A stretch of DNA of 56,520 nt. Origin: Bacteroidetes bacterium RIFCSPLOWO2_12_FULL_37_12. GTDB lineage: Bacteria; Bacteroidota; Bacteroidia; 2-12-FULL-37-12. A model generated the notes under the pieces. That model made no database searches, was not told where the DNA came from, and saw only the letters and a list, made by a program, of their open reading frames with translations. The position numbers and the translations under genes were made by a program. The stretch is taken from positions 1 through 56,520 of the forward strand of contig MEPC01000006.1 in the NCBI GenBank assembly GCA_001769655.1. Direction: 5' to 3'. Of this stretch, positions 25,619 through 35,001 are shown piece after piece. The first letter of the stretch is position 1, and each line of letters starts with the position of its first letter.

Positions 25619-25843
25619 ATGATAATTTCTGTTAAAGTAATACCCAATTCGAGGGAAAATAAATGGGTTGAGGATGATAGTGGTCAACTAAGAATAAAAA
25701 TTGCATCTAAGCCCGTAGATGGGAAAGCCAATAAAGAACTTGTACTCTTTTTAGCTGAACATTTTGATGTCCCAAAATCAAGCATCCGGATTATTCACGG
25801 GGAAAAATCCAATTATAAAAGGATAGAGATTGTGGGGAGATGA
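25619..25843 (+). CDS. DUF167 (YggU-type) family protein
   Basis: A 74-residue protein matching the whole DUF167 domain: KVIPNSRENKW, LRIKIASKPVDGKANKELVLFLAEHF and IRIIHGEKSNYKRIEI. Function unknown in the family. The frame of the following gene opens before this one ends, but its likely start at 25869 lies downstream, so real overlap is not needed. Confidence 0.9.
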   Translation: MIISVKVIPNSRENKWVEDDSGQLRIKIASKPVDGKANKELVLFLAEHFDVPKSSIRIIHGEKSNYKRIEIVGR

Positions 25844-25868
25844 AGAATTTTGTACTTTTACCTGTGAA

Positions 25869-28292
25869 ATGACTTCAATTTACAAATTTTCCGTTTTTAT
25901 TATTTTATTTTTCATTCAAGGATACTCCATTAATTTATTTTCCCAATCGCCGGAGAATGATTTATGCAACAATGCCATTGTGCTTTGTCCTGATCAACCT
26001 ATTACAGCAGATAATATAAATGCTAAATGGGAATCAATCAATGACCCTTGTAATCGGAGCAGTACCCATAAAAAATGCGGGGGATCCAACGACATCTCCC
26101 CTTGTTTTTTTATTGATAATTCTGTGTGGTTCAGGTTTACCACAAATTCCAGCGGGGGTCCTGTAAACATTACAATCACCAATATAAAAAACTGCCACGA
26201 TTCATCCTCCGGTAATAGTAATACAAATGGTTTACAAGCTATGTTATTACGATTCAACGGAACTCCTTGCAGTAATGCCACGATAGAGGCAATCCCCTCT
26301 AATCCGGCTGTTCCTAATGCATCCTGTTTTGATAATCCTTTAACAAATACAGACGATATGTTTTTGTCGGGCACTTTACTGCCTAATACAAACTATTATA
26401 TTCTGATAGACGGCGCCGGTGATTCATTAAATCCCACCTACTGCAATTTTACCATAAATCTAAATCCAAGTGCTGGAGTAGATGCTTGTGAAATGCCGCC
26501 TGAACCGGAATTTTCCGTACTTCAAAACAGAGTGGGCTGTTCTCCATATTTAGTTCAGTTTTTAGATCAATCATTAAATAGTCCGAATAGTTTCCGGTGG
26601 GATTTTGGAGACCCCGCATCGGGGAATAATAATACAGATACGGTTCCTAATCCGATTCATTTATTTGCAAATCCTGGTTTTTACTCTGTAAAACTCGTGG
26701 TTAAGAATAATTTCGGAAGCGATAGCTTACTAAAAACAAATTATTTTGAAGTCATTGCTTCTCCAACTATTAATTCAATCAGTAGTGACACAACCATCTG
26801 CAAGGGTGACACTATTTCGATAAATGTCGTTGCGCAAGGAAAAGGGGTTCTTTCTTATCAATGGAGTCCCGCAAAAAACATAAGTAATATTTTAATTCCA
26901 AATCCTTATGTTTTTCCCACAGATTCGGTAGTATATAAAATTATAGTGAAAGATAATACGATACTGGAATGTATAACTAATGACAGTGTCACTCTAAATG
27001 TCATTAATCTTGAAAAAGCCAATGGAGGAAACGATAAGGCAATTTGTCCTCCCTCAACTAAAGTTCAACTTACAGCGTTTGGAGGAAATTATTACCGATG
27101 GTCGCCCGCTACGGGTTTATCTGACTCTACTATTTCAAATCCTATAGCCAATCCATCACAGGCAACCAGCTATATAGTTTTTATTAAAGATACCGTCAAT
27201 CAATGCAGTATTTCAGCCATAGTTAATGTTTTTATTTCTTCTGAGCAGGTAATTGCAACTGCCGGAACTGACCAGATTTCCTGCGAGGGTGATTCAATTT
27301 CTTTACATGCTAAAGGAGGAGAAAACTATGTAGATTTTCCTTCGTTGGCTATCCCTAACTATCGTTGGGAACCCGCTGAGGGTTTGAATGATTCTTTTGC
27401 TTCTGACCCCAGAGTGTTAGTAAACAGTCAGAAAGAATATGTGGTATTTGTTTCAAATGGTTTATGTGTGGATACAGATACTGTTACAGTGACACCATTA
27501 ACAATCACTGTAAATACTTTGGATAATAATGACTGTCAACCGTTAATCACTTCTTTTCAACCGGAGATAAATATTTCTACAGATAGTGTTGCCACATGGG
27601 AATGGAATTTTGGAAATGGCAAAACCTCATCTGAAATGTCGCCTGTTAATGTTGTTTATTCTGATTCCGGTTCGTTTGATGTTGGATTAACTGTAAAATT
27701 AAAAAACGGTTGTTTACAAACATTTACGAACAAATCATTGATAAGAGTTTTTCCTACTCCTGAAATTTCAATTAAGGCATCTCCGAGAGACCCTTTTTTA
27801 AAGGATTCGGTAAAATTTATAAGTTCCACTAAAAATACTACTGACCTAATCTGGGATATGGGGGATGGTAATACGATGAATGGAATGTTTTTTAAATATC
27901 TTTACAGTGACACCGGAAAATACACGTTAAAAATAATTGCATCAAATCAATTTGGTTGCAGAGATACTTTTGTGGCTGAAAATTATATTTATGTAACTCC
28001 TGATTTATGGTTATATTTTCCTACTGCGTTTACTCCGAATAACGATAATTTGAATGAAGAATTTTCTGTAGTAGGACAAATTCCTACTAATTATCTTTTC
28101 AGTTACACCATTTATGACCGGTGGGGGAAGCCCGTATTTACGGGGGATTGGTACACCAATAGGAATTGGAACGGTAGGATTAATAATACAGGACCCAAGG
28201 TATTGCCAGGCGTCTATACCTACGTTATACTTATTGTTGATAATAGAAAAGAGAGGTTAGTGCGGGGAGGAGTTGTGACGGTGATTTATTGA
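25869..28292 (+). CDS. Large PKD-repeat surface protein with T9SS type B sorting domain
   Basis: An 807-residue secreted protein. The signal peptide runs MTSIYKFSVFIILFFIQ to LFSQ; I prefer the ATG at 25869 because the 13 residues encoded upstream (from 25830) overlap DUF167 and precede a complete signal. The body has a lectin-like N-terminal domain (residues about 30-210), PKD-like repeats (FRWDFGDPASG, WEWNFGNGKTSS, LIWDMGDGNT), and repeats with CKGDTISI, CEGDSISL and WSPA/WEPAEGL of the SprB/CHU type. The final about 90 residues (YFPTAFTPNNDNLNEEF...YDRWGKPVF...W-GR...LPGVYTYVI) form the gliding-motility-associated C-terminal domain that directs type IX secretion. Confidence 0.92.
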   Translation: MTSIYKFSVFIILFFIQGYSINLFSQSPENDLCNNAIVLCPDQPITADNINAKWESINDPCNRSSTHKKCGGSNDISPCFFIDNSVWFRFTTNSSGGPVNITITNIKNCHDSSSGNSNTNGLQAMLLRFNGTPCSNATIEAIPSNPAVPNASCFDNPLTNTDDMFLSGTLLPNTNYYILIDGAGDSLNPTYCNFTINLNPSAGVDACEMPPEPEFSVLQNRVGCSPYLVQFLDQSLNSPNSFRWDFGDPASGNNNTDTVPNPIHLFANPGFYSVKLVVKNNFGSDSLLKTNYFEVIASPTINSISSDTTICKGDTISINVVAQGKGVLSYQWSPAKNISNILIPNPYVFPTDSVVYKIIVKDNTILECITNDSVTLNVINLEKANGGNDKAICPPSTKVQLTAFGGNYYRWSPATGLSDSTISNPIANPSQATSYIVFIKDTVNQCSISAIVNVFISSEQVIATAGTDQISCEGDSISLHAKGGENYVDFPSLAIPNYRWEPAEGLNDSFASDPRVLVNSQKEYVVFVSNGLCVDTDTVTVTPLTITVNTLDNNDCQPLITSFQPEINISTDSVATWEWNFGNGKTSSEMSPVNVVYSDSGSFDVGLTVKLKNGCLQTFTNKSLIRVFPTPEISIKASPRDPFLKDSVKFISSTKNTTDLIWDMGDGNTMNGMFFKYLYSDTGKYTLKIIASNQFGCRDTFVAENYIYVTPDLWLYFPTAFTPNNDNLNEEFSVVGQIPTNYLFSYTIYDRWGKPVFTGDWYTNRNWNGRINNTGPKVLPGVYTYVILIVDNRKERLVRGGVVTVIY

Positions 28293-28320
28293 TTATATCA
28301 GTTTCAATTTCATGCAGGTT

Positions 28321-28677
28321 TTAAATCAATGTATGTCTTGAGTGAGCAGGCAAAATACATGTAACACTTTCAGTACCTATTTCAAATTTAGGGTCAGGAC
28401 AACCTTCCTCTCTCATTGTCCTTATAATAGTAGAGACACCTTGCCCTGCTACCTGCGCTAATTCTAATTTATTAAAAAAATAAGCCAACGCCTGATTCCT
28501 CCAAAATAGATTTGCTTTTCCAACAACAAATTTTTCTTTGTCAATTGCCCTCGGAAGCGATCCAGGGGAGTGGATTTCAATCCTGTCTGAAAAAACAGTA
28601 ATTCTGGTTGGTTCATCAATTTCATAATCTCTATGTACAATGGCATTAATAACAGCTTCTTGCAACGCTTTTATTCG
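28321..28677 (-). pseudogene. Truncated ATP-binding regulator (AlbA_2/HATPase_c_4 type), C-terminal fragment
   Basis: The readable frame gives about 118 residues: RIKALQEAVINAIVHRDYE, FSDRIEIHSPGSLPRAI, NQALAYFFNKLELAQVAGQGVSTIIRTM. These are the C-terminal HATPase_c_4 part of RNA/DNA-helicase-like ATP-binding regulators whose full length is about 400-500 residues. The frame begins abruptly after a stop at 28678-28680 with no ATG and no N-terminal AlbA_2 domain. The break coincides with the edge of the palindromic region at 28697-28763, so the N-terminus was probably lost by recombination. Unlikely to be functional. Confidence 0.75.
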
Positions 28678-28696
28678 TTATAGCTACTACGGTTCA

Positions 28697-28763
28697 GTTC
28701 AACAAAGGACTAAATTGCACCTTTGCGAAAAACAAAGCTGTGTTTAATCCTTATATGTTAGGC
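28697..28763 (-). repeat. attC-like imperfect palindrome
   Basis: Read on the minus strand it begins GCCTAAC (RYYYAAC-type) immediately after the stop of the membrane-protein gene and ends GTTGAAC (GTTRRRY-type). Inner arms AAGGATTAAA and TTTAGTCCTT pair with one mismatch, and CTTTG/CAAAG pair around the tip. That is the layout of an integron attC site (67 nt). The structure is weakly matched in places and no integrase is visible, so it may equally be another palindromic repeat. It separates the gene at 28764 from the truncated regulator. Confidence 0.4.
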
Positions 28764-30047
28764 TTAGGGGCTCTTCAATAATTTCTCTAAAACAGAGAAA
28801 TTATTATATATACCACTATTATATATTTTTATTTGGTAAAAGTTCACAAAAATCAATATTATTCCAATGAGAAATATCCAAAGTCTTCTTTTACCATAAT
28901 AATATTTTGTTAAAAAAGAAGCTACAGCAAAAGCATAAACAGCAGACCCTTGTGATAGTGCTCGCCCAGCATAGGACACGCCATACTTCCAGTCTGACCA
29001 AGCTGTGATTATCCATATATTTAATAAGAAAAATGTAATTACTGATTTTTTAAAAGGTTGATGTTTCATGAACCAAAGGCCAGCAATAAAAATTAGTGTA
29101 ATAGGCGTATAAATAAACCATCCGCTATAAAATCCGAATAAAATCCGAAACCAAGGAGACAAAAAATTCCATTTACTTCCTACATCATACACAAAGTTTC
29201 CAGTCACATATTTCCAATATAACAACTGCGGTAAAATACCAATAATTGTTCCTAAGATAGTTATATATACATGAGTATGATTTTGTTTTACCAAATCCCA
29301 TTTTTGTTTAGAAAAATCTTTTGTTTGACACCCCCATAAGAGAGGTATAAATAGTATAATAATTTCTGTCGGACGTGAGATGGTGGCAATACCACAGGTT
29401 AAGCCAATGAAAAAAGCTATAATCATTGATGGTTTTTCATGCCATCTGTATGTTAGCCAAAGCATAAAGCAGTACATAGGAAAAATCCAACTATGACTCA
29501 TAGCCCCATCGATGGATATGTATTGCGGTAGATTGGTAGCTAAAAACAACAGAAGAATTGTTAACCCTGTAATAAAATCAGAATAGAAATGAAGCATTAC
29601 CTTTCTTAAGAAAAGTATGCCAATAAAAAACCAAAAGATTGCTCCAAGCATAATGGAATATTGATATGGCCATGAAAAGCCATCTTGGGGCACATTTTCA
29701 CATTTGGCTATTGTATGGCAAATAAAAAAGAAGGGTAATTGCAAAATGCAAATTCCTCCCAAATACTTGAAGACAAAGTTGCCATTAGATACTTTGTTTG
29801 CTTGATAGAGTATGCCTCCGGTTACATGGTATATAGAATCTATTTGAGTAAGCCATTGCAAATTCTTAACATCCCCATATATTAAAAAACCAGGTTGATA
29901 CATGTAATAACCAAGTGCATCCCATGAAGTTGCATTATACCCATTAGCAGAATTGTTTTCCCAATAACAGAAGCGCAGTGTCATTGCTGTCAATAACACA
30001 GCAACTATAGAAGTGAGAGAAAAGAGAGATTTATTTATCATAAGCAA
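28764..30047 (-). CDS. Polytopic membrane protein, glycosyltransferase-like
   Basis: A 427-residue protein with about 10 hydrophobic helices. An extracytoplasmic loop near the N-terminus (ATSWDALGYYMYQPGF) has the aromatic/acidic character of the first loop of GT-C/ArnT-like transferases, where an Asp is catalytic. GLTCGIATISRPTEIIILFIPLLWG is typical of such polyprenyl-phosphate-sugar-dependent enzymes. No close family recognised. ATG at 30047; downstream is the attC-like palindrome. It has no operon partner and is flanked by a pseudogene, consistent with acquired DNA. Confidence 0.6.
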   Translation of the reverse strand: MLMINKSLFSLTSIVAVLLTAMTLRFCYWENNSANGYNATSWDALGYYMYQPGFLIYGDVKNLQWLTQIDSIYHVTGGILYQANKVSNGNFVFKYLGGICILQLPFFFICHTIAKCENVPQDGFSWPYQYSIMLGAIFWFFIGILFLRKVMLHFYSDFITGLTILLLFLATNLPQYISIDGAMSHSWIFPMYCFMLWLTYRWHEKPSMIIAFFIGLTCGIATISRPTEIIILFIPLLWGCQTKDFSKQKWDLVKQNHTHVYITILGTIIGILPQLLYWKYVTGNFVYDVGSKWNFLSPWFRILFGFYSGWFIYTPITLIFIAGLWFMKHQPFKKSVITFFLLNIWIITAWSDWKYGVSYAGRALSQGSAVYAFAVASFLTKYYYGKRRLWIFLIGIILIFVNFYQIKIYNSGIYNNFSVLEKLLKSP

Positions 30048-30391
30048 TGTAGGATTTTAAATAATGTTGGTCGACTTATATCTATTCTTTAGCAAAATTC
30101 AATAGAAAAATGCTTTAACCATAAAATAAATAACTTTTCTCATCTAAACTTCCATTGTCTGTTGATTTAAAGTTGAAAATTACTAATGTCATTTTGTCGC
30201 ACTTGAACTAACTCATTTATATTTGTAATAATAACACAAAGCATTCGATTACCGGTTGGCTTTATGCAACTATCATCATAATTTATAATTTCAAACAATA
30301 AAAACAATATACTGTTTCGCTCTCTTCAGGGTAAACGCAAGTACGAAATACAAACTCAATATATTACCGCAAATGTAATATAAGGGATTTT
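30048..30391. other. Gene-free stretch
   Basis: No coding frame, RNA gene or clear repeat is visible. The sequence is AT-rich and separates the membrane-protein gene from the DUF6614 gene, both on the minus strand, so it probably holds the promoter of the former and the terminator of the latter. Confidence 0.4.
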
Positions 30392-30727
30392 TTAATGTTG
30401 TCTCACCTCATCCGGAAAATCCCGGTATAGCGCAAATTTTACGTCTTTTACCATAGTATAAATACCAGCATGTAATTTCTCAATTTCCGGTTCACGGGTA
30501 GCCACAAACAAGAATGATTCATCTAACTGAGCCAGATTTTTTATCCCTATTTCTATGCTGAATTCTCCTATTTCTGCCGGTCCAAATCCGAATTTTCTCC
30601 TAGTAATCCGGAAATTTTCAATGTATCCCTTCTTTTGGAGAAAACTCAGATAAGCATTGGCATTGTTTACAAATTCAAGGTCTTTGCGTGAATCGAGTAG
30701 ATTAAACCAGCTTTGATAATAGTTCAT
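30392..30727 (-). CDS. DUF6614-like small protein
   Basis: A 111-residue protein without signal or membrane segment: YYQSWFNLLDSRKDLEFVNNANAYLSFLQKKG at the N-terminus, RRKFGFGPAEIGEFSIEIGIKNLAQLD in the middle and VKFALYRDFPDEVR at the end. I recall this pattern as DUF6614, small ferredoxin-like (alpha/beta) proteins of unknown function. Start is the ATG at 30727. Its transcription unit ends at 30392 in front of a gene-free stretch. Confidence 0.65.
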   Translation of the reverse strand: MNYYQSWFNLLDSRKDLEFVNNANAYLSFLQKKGYIENFRITRRKFGFGPAEIGEFSIEIGIKNLAQLDESFLFVATREPEIEKLHAGIYTMVKDVKFALYRDFPDEVRQH

Positions 30728-30850
30728 GATTTATTGAAGAATTAAAATTTTTGAGGAGTTGTAGAGTTATTGTGTATTGTTTTCAATCAATCACAAATGT
30801 ATGAAAAAATATCACTGTTGTCCGACTAAAATAAGTGATAAGTTCAATTA

Positions 30851-31066
30851 GCCCTGTAAGGGCTTAACTTCATAACACAGGGCACCGCCCTGTGCAGAAT
30901 AAACTTACGTTCTCCTAACCCTGAAAGGGTTACACTTCTAAACCCTTAGGTTACAAAAGCATTTAATGTAAAAGTTACGCCCTTTCAGGGCTAAGCGAAT
31001 CACTGTACTTACATTACACAGGGCGTTGCCCTGTGTTAATATGTTACGCCCTTTCAGGGCTAAACA
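30851..31066. repeat. Cluster of GC-rich palindromic repeats
   Basis: At least six short palindromes stand in 216 nt: GCCCTGTAAGGGC (30851), CACAGGGCACCGCCCTGTG (30876-30894), AACCCTGAAAGGGTT (about 30917), GCCCTTTCAGGGC twice (about 30979 and 31048), and ACACAGGGCGTTGCCCTGTGT (about 31017). They are of two types, GCCCTNNNAGGGC and ACACAGGGC-N3-GCCCTGTGT, alternating, and much more GC-rich than the surroundings. The gap 30728-31202 holds nothing else. They look like interspersed REP-type elements. Confidence 0.8.
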
Positions 31067-31202
31067 AAACCCTATAGTAATCAGGGGGAGTCCACTTTTG
31101 TAAAATAACTTTCTTCAAAGAGAGAATAGTTGTATTTATATGCTTAGTCGGAGAGTAATGAAAAAATATAACATATAAGGTGCTTATATACCCAATTTAC
31201 AA

Positions 31203-32963
31203 CTATTTGTTCTTAGCTAAATAAACCCAATAATTTCCAAATTTTTTCTTCAAGTTAAAATTATTTTCAATACATTTTTGCAATACAGGACAAGCATACA
31301 AAAATTGTAATTCTTTTTTTCCATCAAATCCCCAATCTGGATAATGTATTATCATTTTAGTTGATTTATTCAATAAGGAATTACAAACTTCATTTTGTTT
31401 TTGGATAGATGGTTGGGAAATCAAATCCACCATAGAATCATAATACGTTGGATTTTTTCTGTTTGTCAACGCATAGAGTGGGGGTGAAAACCAAGGAGTT
31501 ACAAAAATATAATCTTTTTCGTCAGAATTTTTATTTATAAACTGTATCAGGTTATTAACATCATCTGCCTCCGGTTTATTATGAAATAATAGTGTACCGT
31601 GTGCTGTACTTACTTTATAAGGAGTTTTTAGTAATGAATATCCTGACTTTGCAAAAAATAAAGGGACCGGAGATAACAGAATAAATGTAATTATCAATAG
31701 ACAGCGTTTAACTAAGTTATCCATTGTATTTTTATTTTTATCAGCACAACGAAAATAAGTTTGCAAAAAATAAATAACTAAGAAAAACAAGGGAGTTATT
31801 GAAGGTGCTAAATGCGACATATCGGATCTTCCCAATGCTTTAGGAAATGAAAAAATTCCCCAGAAAAAAAAGAAAAAAATCAGTGATTTGTTGGTCTCAA
31901 TTAACTTTTTCCCGGCTAAATACCAAATGACTATAGCTGAAACTATGAAGGGCAAAATAGATGCAAGCGATACATTTAATAAATGAATAAAATGATAAAA
32001 TATGATTAATACCATTTTATAATTTCCCGATTCGAACAGAATTTCAAAATCTGTAAAAATTTTATTCCATAGCGTAATCGAATTAGTAAAATAAAATCTG
32101 TTTAAAGAAGTTCCATGTAAAATACTTCCTAAAATAACCTCATTAAACATCTTCTGAATAATATCAATAAAAAAAAGAGAGCCAATACCAAGAACTAATA
32201 AAGTTCCACTTGAAAAACATAAAATAGATTTTAATGAGATAAAAAATGTTTTTTTCTTAGAGTTGCAATCCAAGAAAATTACAAGGACGAGAGCGAAAAA
32301 AAAGGCGAGCGTTTCATAAAATCTGAAAAAAAACGCCAACCCGTTGAATATGCCGGCTAAAAAAAGTAACAGGAAGAAATCATGATTGATGGGCACTTCT
32401 AAAACCTCAATCTTTTTATTTTCCTCCCTCTTTATCTCCCTCCAAAGGGAGACATTTGGCTGAATTTTTAGAAGTGCCCTTATGAAATAAATTGCAGAAA
32501 TAATCAGAAATAAAAAAAATAAATGATTATAAGCATGTCCGGAATAATGAAAAGGAAGACCATTAAAAAATACAAGCAGGGATGAAATCAATGCAAGCCA
32601 ATTTTCTCTGAAAATAATTTTTCCAAGAATATATAAAAAAAATCCAATAAGCGCACTTATTAAGATTGAGAAAACAAGAACATAATTTATATTCAGACCG
32701 AAAATTTTATAAATGAGAGCCGGCAGATACACTTCCCCGGGAGGAAAAGAAAGCCAAAAGTCGCAATAGGGCAAATCGCCATTTATAATCCGTAACGGAT
32801 TGTTTAAATATTCCGAAATATCTCCATCTCCAATAGAATAATTATAAAAAGGTAGTGGAACTATAAAATAAATTAATAAAAGAGCAACACCCGGAATTAG
32901 ATAATTAATTTTATTAACCTTCTCAATGAATGAATTTGCAAATGCGGATATATTTTTAAACAT
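31203..32963 (-). CDS. Polytopic membrane protein, glycosyltransferase family 39-like
   Basis: A 586-residue protein with 10 or more hydrophobic helices and a soluble C-terminal region (about 440-586). Near residues 45-75 it has GDGDISEYLNNPLRIINGDLPYCDFWLSFPPG, a first periplasmic loop with acidic residues like the catalytic loop of GT-C transferases. I start at the ATG at 32963; the frame is open to 33044, but those 27 codons overlap the end of pruA. The gene follows pruA by 16 nt. Residues translated from 32391-32479 come from an inserted palindromic repeat (see that entry). Confidence 0.7.
   Translation of the reverse strand: MFKNISAFANSFIEKVNKINYLIPGVALLLIYFIVPLPFYNYSIGDGDISEYLNNPLRIINGDLPYCDFWLSFPPGEVYLPALIYKIFGLNINYVLVFSILISALIGFFLYILGKIIFRENWLALISSLLVFFNGLPFHYSGHAYNHLFFLFLIISAIYFIRALLKIQPNVSLWREIKREENKKIEVLEVPINHDFFLLLFLAGIFNGLAFFFRFYETLAFFFALVLVIFLDCNSKKKTFFISLKSILCFSSGTLLVLGIGSLFFIDIIQKMFNEVILGSILHGTSLNRFYFTNSITLWNKIFTDFEILFESGNYKMVLIIFYHFIHLLNVSLASILPFIVSAIVIWYLAGKKLIETNKSLIFFFFFWGIFSFPKALGRSDMSHLAPSITPLFFLVIYFLQTYFRCADKNKNTMDNLVKRCLLIITFILLSPVPLFFAKSGYSLLKTPYKVSTAHGTLLFHNKPEADDVNNLIQFINKNSDEKDYIFVTPWFSPPLYALTNRKNPTYYDSMVDLISQPSIQKQNEVCNSLLNKSTKMIIHYPDWGFDGKKELQFLYACPVLQKCIENNFNLKKKFGNYWVYLAKNK
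32391..32479. repeat. Palindromic element (GGGCACTTCTAAAA family), copy B, inside a coding sequence
   Basis: Ends GGGCACTTCTAAAA (32391-32404) and its exact complement (32466-32479) flank an inner region with CCTCCCTC...CTCCCTCCAAAGGGAGACAT, matching the core of copy A at 25112-25191. It lies within the minus-strand membrane-protein gene and is read through without a stop, adding a polar, basic stretch (QPNVSLWREIKREENKKIEV) between two hydrophobic helices. The gene frame is preserved. Confidence 0.8.
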
Positions 32964-32979
32964 AGGACTTCTTGAGCTT

Positions 32980-34611
32980 TCATTCCTCCGCCAAAAATGG
33001 ATACCTGTAATCAACCGGTGACACGAAATTTTCTTTAATGGCACGCGGTGACACCCATCTTAAAAGATTTAACACAGAACCCGCTTTATCGTTGGTACCC
33101 GATGCCCTTGCCCCGCCAAACGGCTGTTGCCCCACAACAGCACCTGTGGGTTTATCGTTAATGTAAAAATTTCCGGCAGAGTGTGTCAGTTTTTTCAACG
33201 CTAAATCAATGGCATGACGGTCGGTGGCAAATACGGCTCCGGTTAACGCATAATTTGAGGTTGAGTCCACGATCTTCAGGGTTTTCTCAAACTCATTTTC
33301 GGGATAAACATAAATAGTCAGCACGGGACCGAAAATTTCTTCGCACATAGTACTATAATAAGGATCTTTCACAATCAAAACAGTGGGCTCGATAAAATAT
33401 CCTACCGACTTATCACATTTACCTCCTGCAATTATTTTTACTCCTTTTGCTTTTTTTGCATTCTCAATGTAATCAGCAATTTTATCGAAAGATGACTCAT
33501 CTATGACGGCATTGATAAAATTTCTGAAATCAACCGGTGAGCCCATCTTCATACTCGCTAAATCACTTTGTAAACGAGTGGAAACTGATTTCCATAAATT
33601 GGAAGGAATATAGGCACGGGATGCGGCTGAACATTTTTGTCCCTGATATTCAAAAGCTCCTCTCGATAATGCTGTTGCTACTTGCTCAGGGTTTGCAGAT
33701 GAATGTGCCACCACAAAATCTTTCCCACCGGTCTCCCCTACTATTCTCGGATAGGTCTTATATTTATGAATATTGTTCCCAATGGTCTTCCAGATGTTTT
33801 GAAACACTTCGGTGCTTCCGGTATAGTGGATTCCCGCAAAATCAGGATGGTTGAAAATCACTTCCCCTGCCGTAGGTCCGCTGACGTGAACCAGATTTAT
33901 TACCCCATCCGGCAATCCTGCTTCCCGAAGAATTTTTACTATCGTCCAAGCTGAATAAATTTGTGTCTTTGATGTCTTCCAGACAACCGTATTTCCCATT
34001 AATGCCATGGAGGTTGGAAGATTTCCGGCAATAGAAGTAAAATTGAAAGGAGTAAGGGCAAACGTGAATCCTTCAAGGGGACGATGTTCCATCCTATTCC
34101 ACATTCCCGCAGAAGAATTGGGCTGTTGGGAATAAATCTCAGTCATGAAGGCAACATTGTATCTCCAGAAATCTGCCAGTTCGCAAACGGCATCAATTTC
34201 TGATTGAAAAGCATTTTTGGATTGCCCAAGCATGGTTGCGGCATTTGCCTGTTGCCTGTAAGGACCCGTTAACAAATCAGCGGCTTTTAGGAAAATACTC
34301 GCTCTATGCTCCCAAGGAAGATTTGCCCAATCCTTTTTAGAAGTTAGCGCTGAATTAATGGCTTTTTTTACATGTTCTTTATCTCCTGCATAATAATAGC
34401 CAAGGGCATACTGATGGTCGTGTGGCTGAGCTATTCTGATTTTATTTTTTGAATCAACCTCATCTCCACCGATAAACATAGGAATCGTTACAGAACTGTT
34501 TACTGCGTTCGTGAGAGCTAACTTTAATTCGGCTCTTTCCGGAGAACCGGGTTTATAATTAAGTACGGGTTCATTTGCCGGGTGCGGAACTTTGAAAAGT
34601 GCGTTGGACAT
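32980..34611 (-). CDS. pruA: L-glutamate gamma-semialdehyde dehydrogenase (P5C dehydrogenase)
   Basis: A 543-residue aldehyde dehydrogenase, the standard length of this type. Motifs: PFNFTSIAGNLPTSMALMGNTVVWKTS, the general-base Glu in VGETGGKDFVVAH, and the catalytic Cys in EYQGQKCSAASRAY. It completes proline degradation to glutamate. No proline dehydrogenase gene is in the window. The following membrane-protein gene starts 16 nt after its stop and is probably co-transcribed without a functional link. Confidence 0.96.
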   Translation of the reverse strand: MSNALFKVPHPANEPVLNYKPGSPERAELKLALTNAVNSSVTIPMFIGGDEVDSKNKIRIAQPHDHQYALGYYYAGDKEHVKKAINSALTSKKDWANLPWEHRASIFLKAADLLTGPYRQQANAATMLGQSKNAFQSEIDAVCELADFWRYNVAFMTEIYSQQPNSSAGMWNRMEHRPLEGFTFALTPFNFTSIAGNLPTSMALMGNTVVWKTSKTQIYSAWTIVKILREAGLPDGVINLVHVSGPTAGEVIFNHPDFAGIHYTGSTEVFQNIWKTIGNNIHKYKTYPRIVGETGGKDFVVAHSSANPEQVATALSRGAFEYQGQKCSAASRAYIPSNLWKSVSTRLQSDLASMKMGSPVDFRNFINAVIDESSFDKIADYIENAKKAKGVKIIAGGKCDKSVGYFIEPTVLIVKDPYYSTMCEEIFGPVLTIYVYPENEFEKTLKIVDSTSNYALTGAVFATDRHAIDLALKKLTHSAGNFYINDKPTGAVVGQQPFGGARASGTNDKAGSVLNLLRWVSPRAIKENFVSPVDYRYPFLAEE

Positions 34612-34667
34612 GGGGAGAAAATTAGAAATTGGTTAAAGACAGGTTTAAAACCCGTCTGTACTTGAAA

Positions 34668-34868
34668 TTAATATTTATTCCATAATTTACTAAGAATTTC
34701 TCTATGTTGCTCATTCATTTGCTCATGGGTATCGCAGGGGATAAGTTCTTCTTTCCCATCGCGATAGATAAGTTTTATTACAAACTTGCTTTTACGTATC
34801 TGGGGATTGTACTTTTTCTCAGCGTAAGCCATTCGCAGTTGTTCGGGATTTATTTCGTTTATGGACAT
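34668..34868 (-). CDS. Small conserved-looking cytoplasmic protein
   Basis: A 66-residue protein: SINEINPEQLRMAYAEKKYNPQIRKSKFVIKLIYRDGKEELIPCDTHEQMNEQHREILSKLWNKY. It has a beta-strand pair (KFVIKLIYRDGKEELIPC) followed by a helix, no signal and no membrane segment. Codon use and the ATG at 34868 look genuine. Family not recognised. It lies 56 nt upstream of pruA on the same strand and may share its transcript. Confidence 0.6.
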   Translation of the reverse strand: MSINEINPEQLRMAYAEKKYNPQIRKSKFVIKLIYRDGKEELIPCDTHEQMNEQHREILSKLWNKY

Positions 34869-35001
34869 AAGTGATACAATAAATTATGTTAATGATCAAG
34901 ATGAAATAAATGCTAAAATTATTCACAAATGTACAAGAAATTTCAATTATACATAAACCCCCATTTGATATTGAAATTATTTATAGGGCTATTTATCATC
35001 C

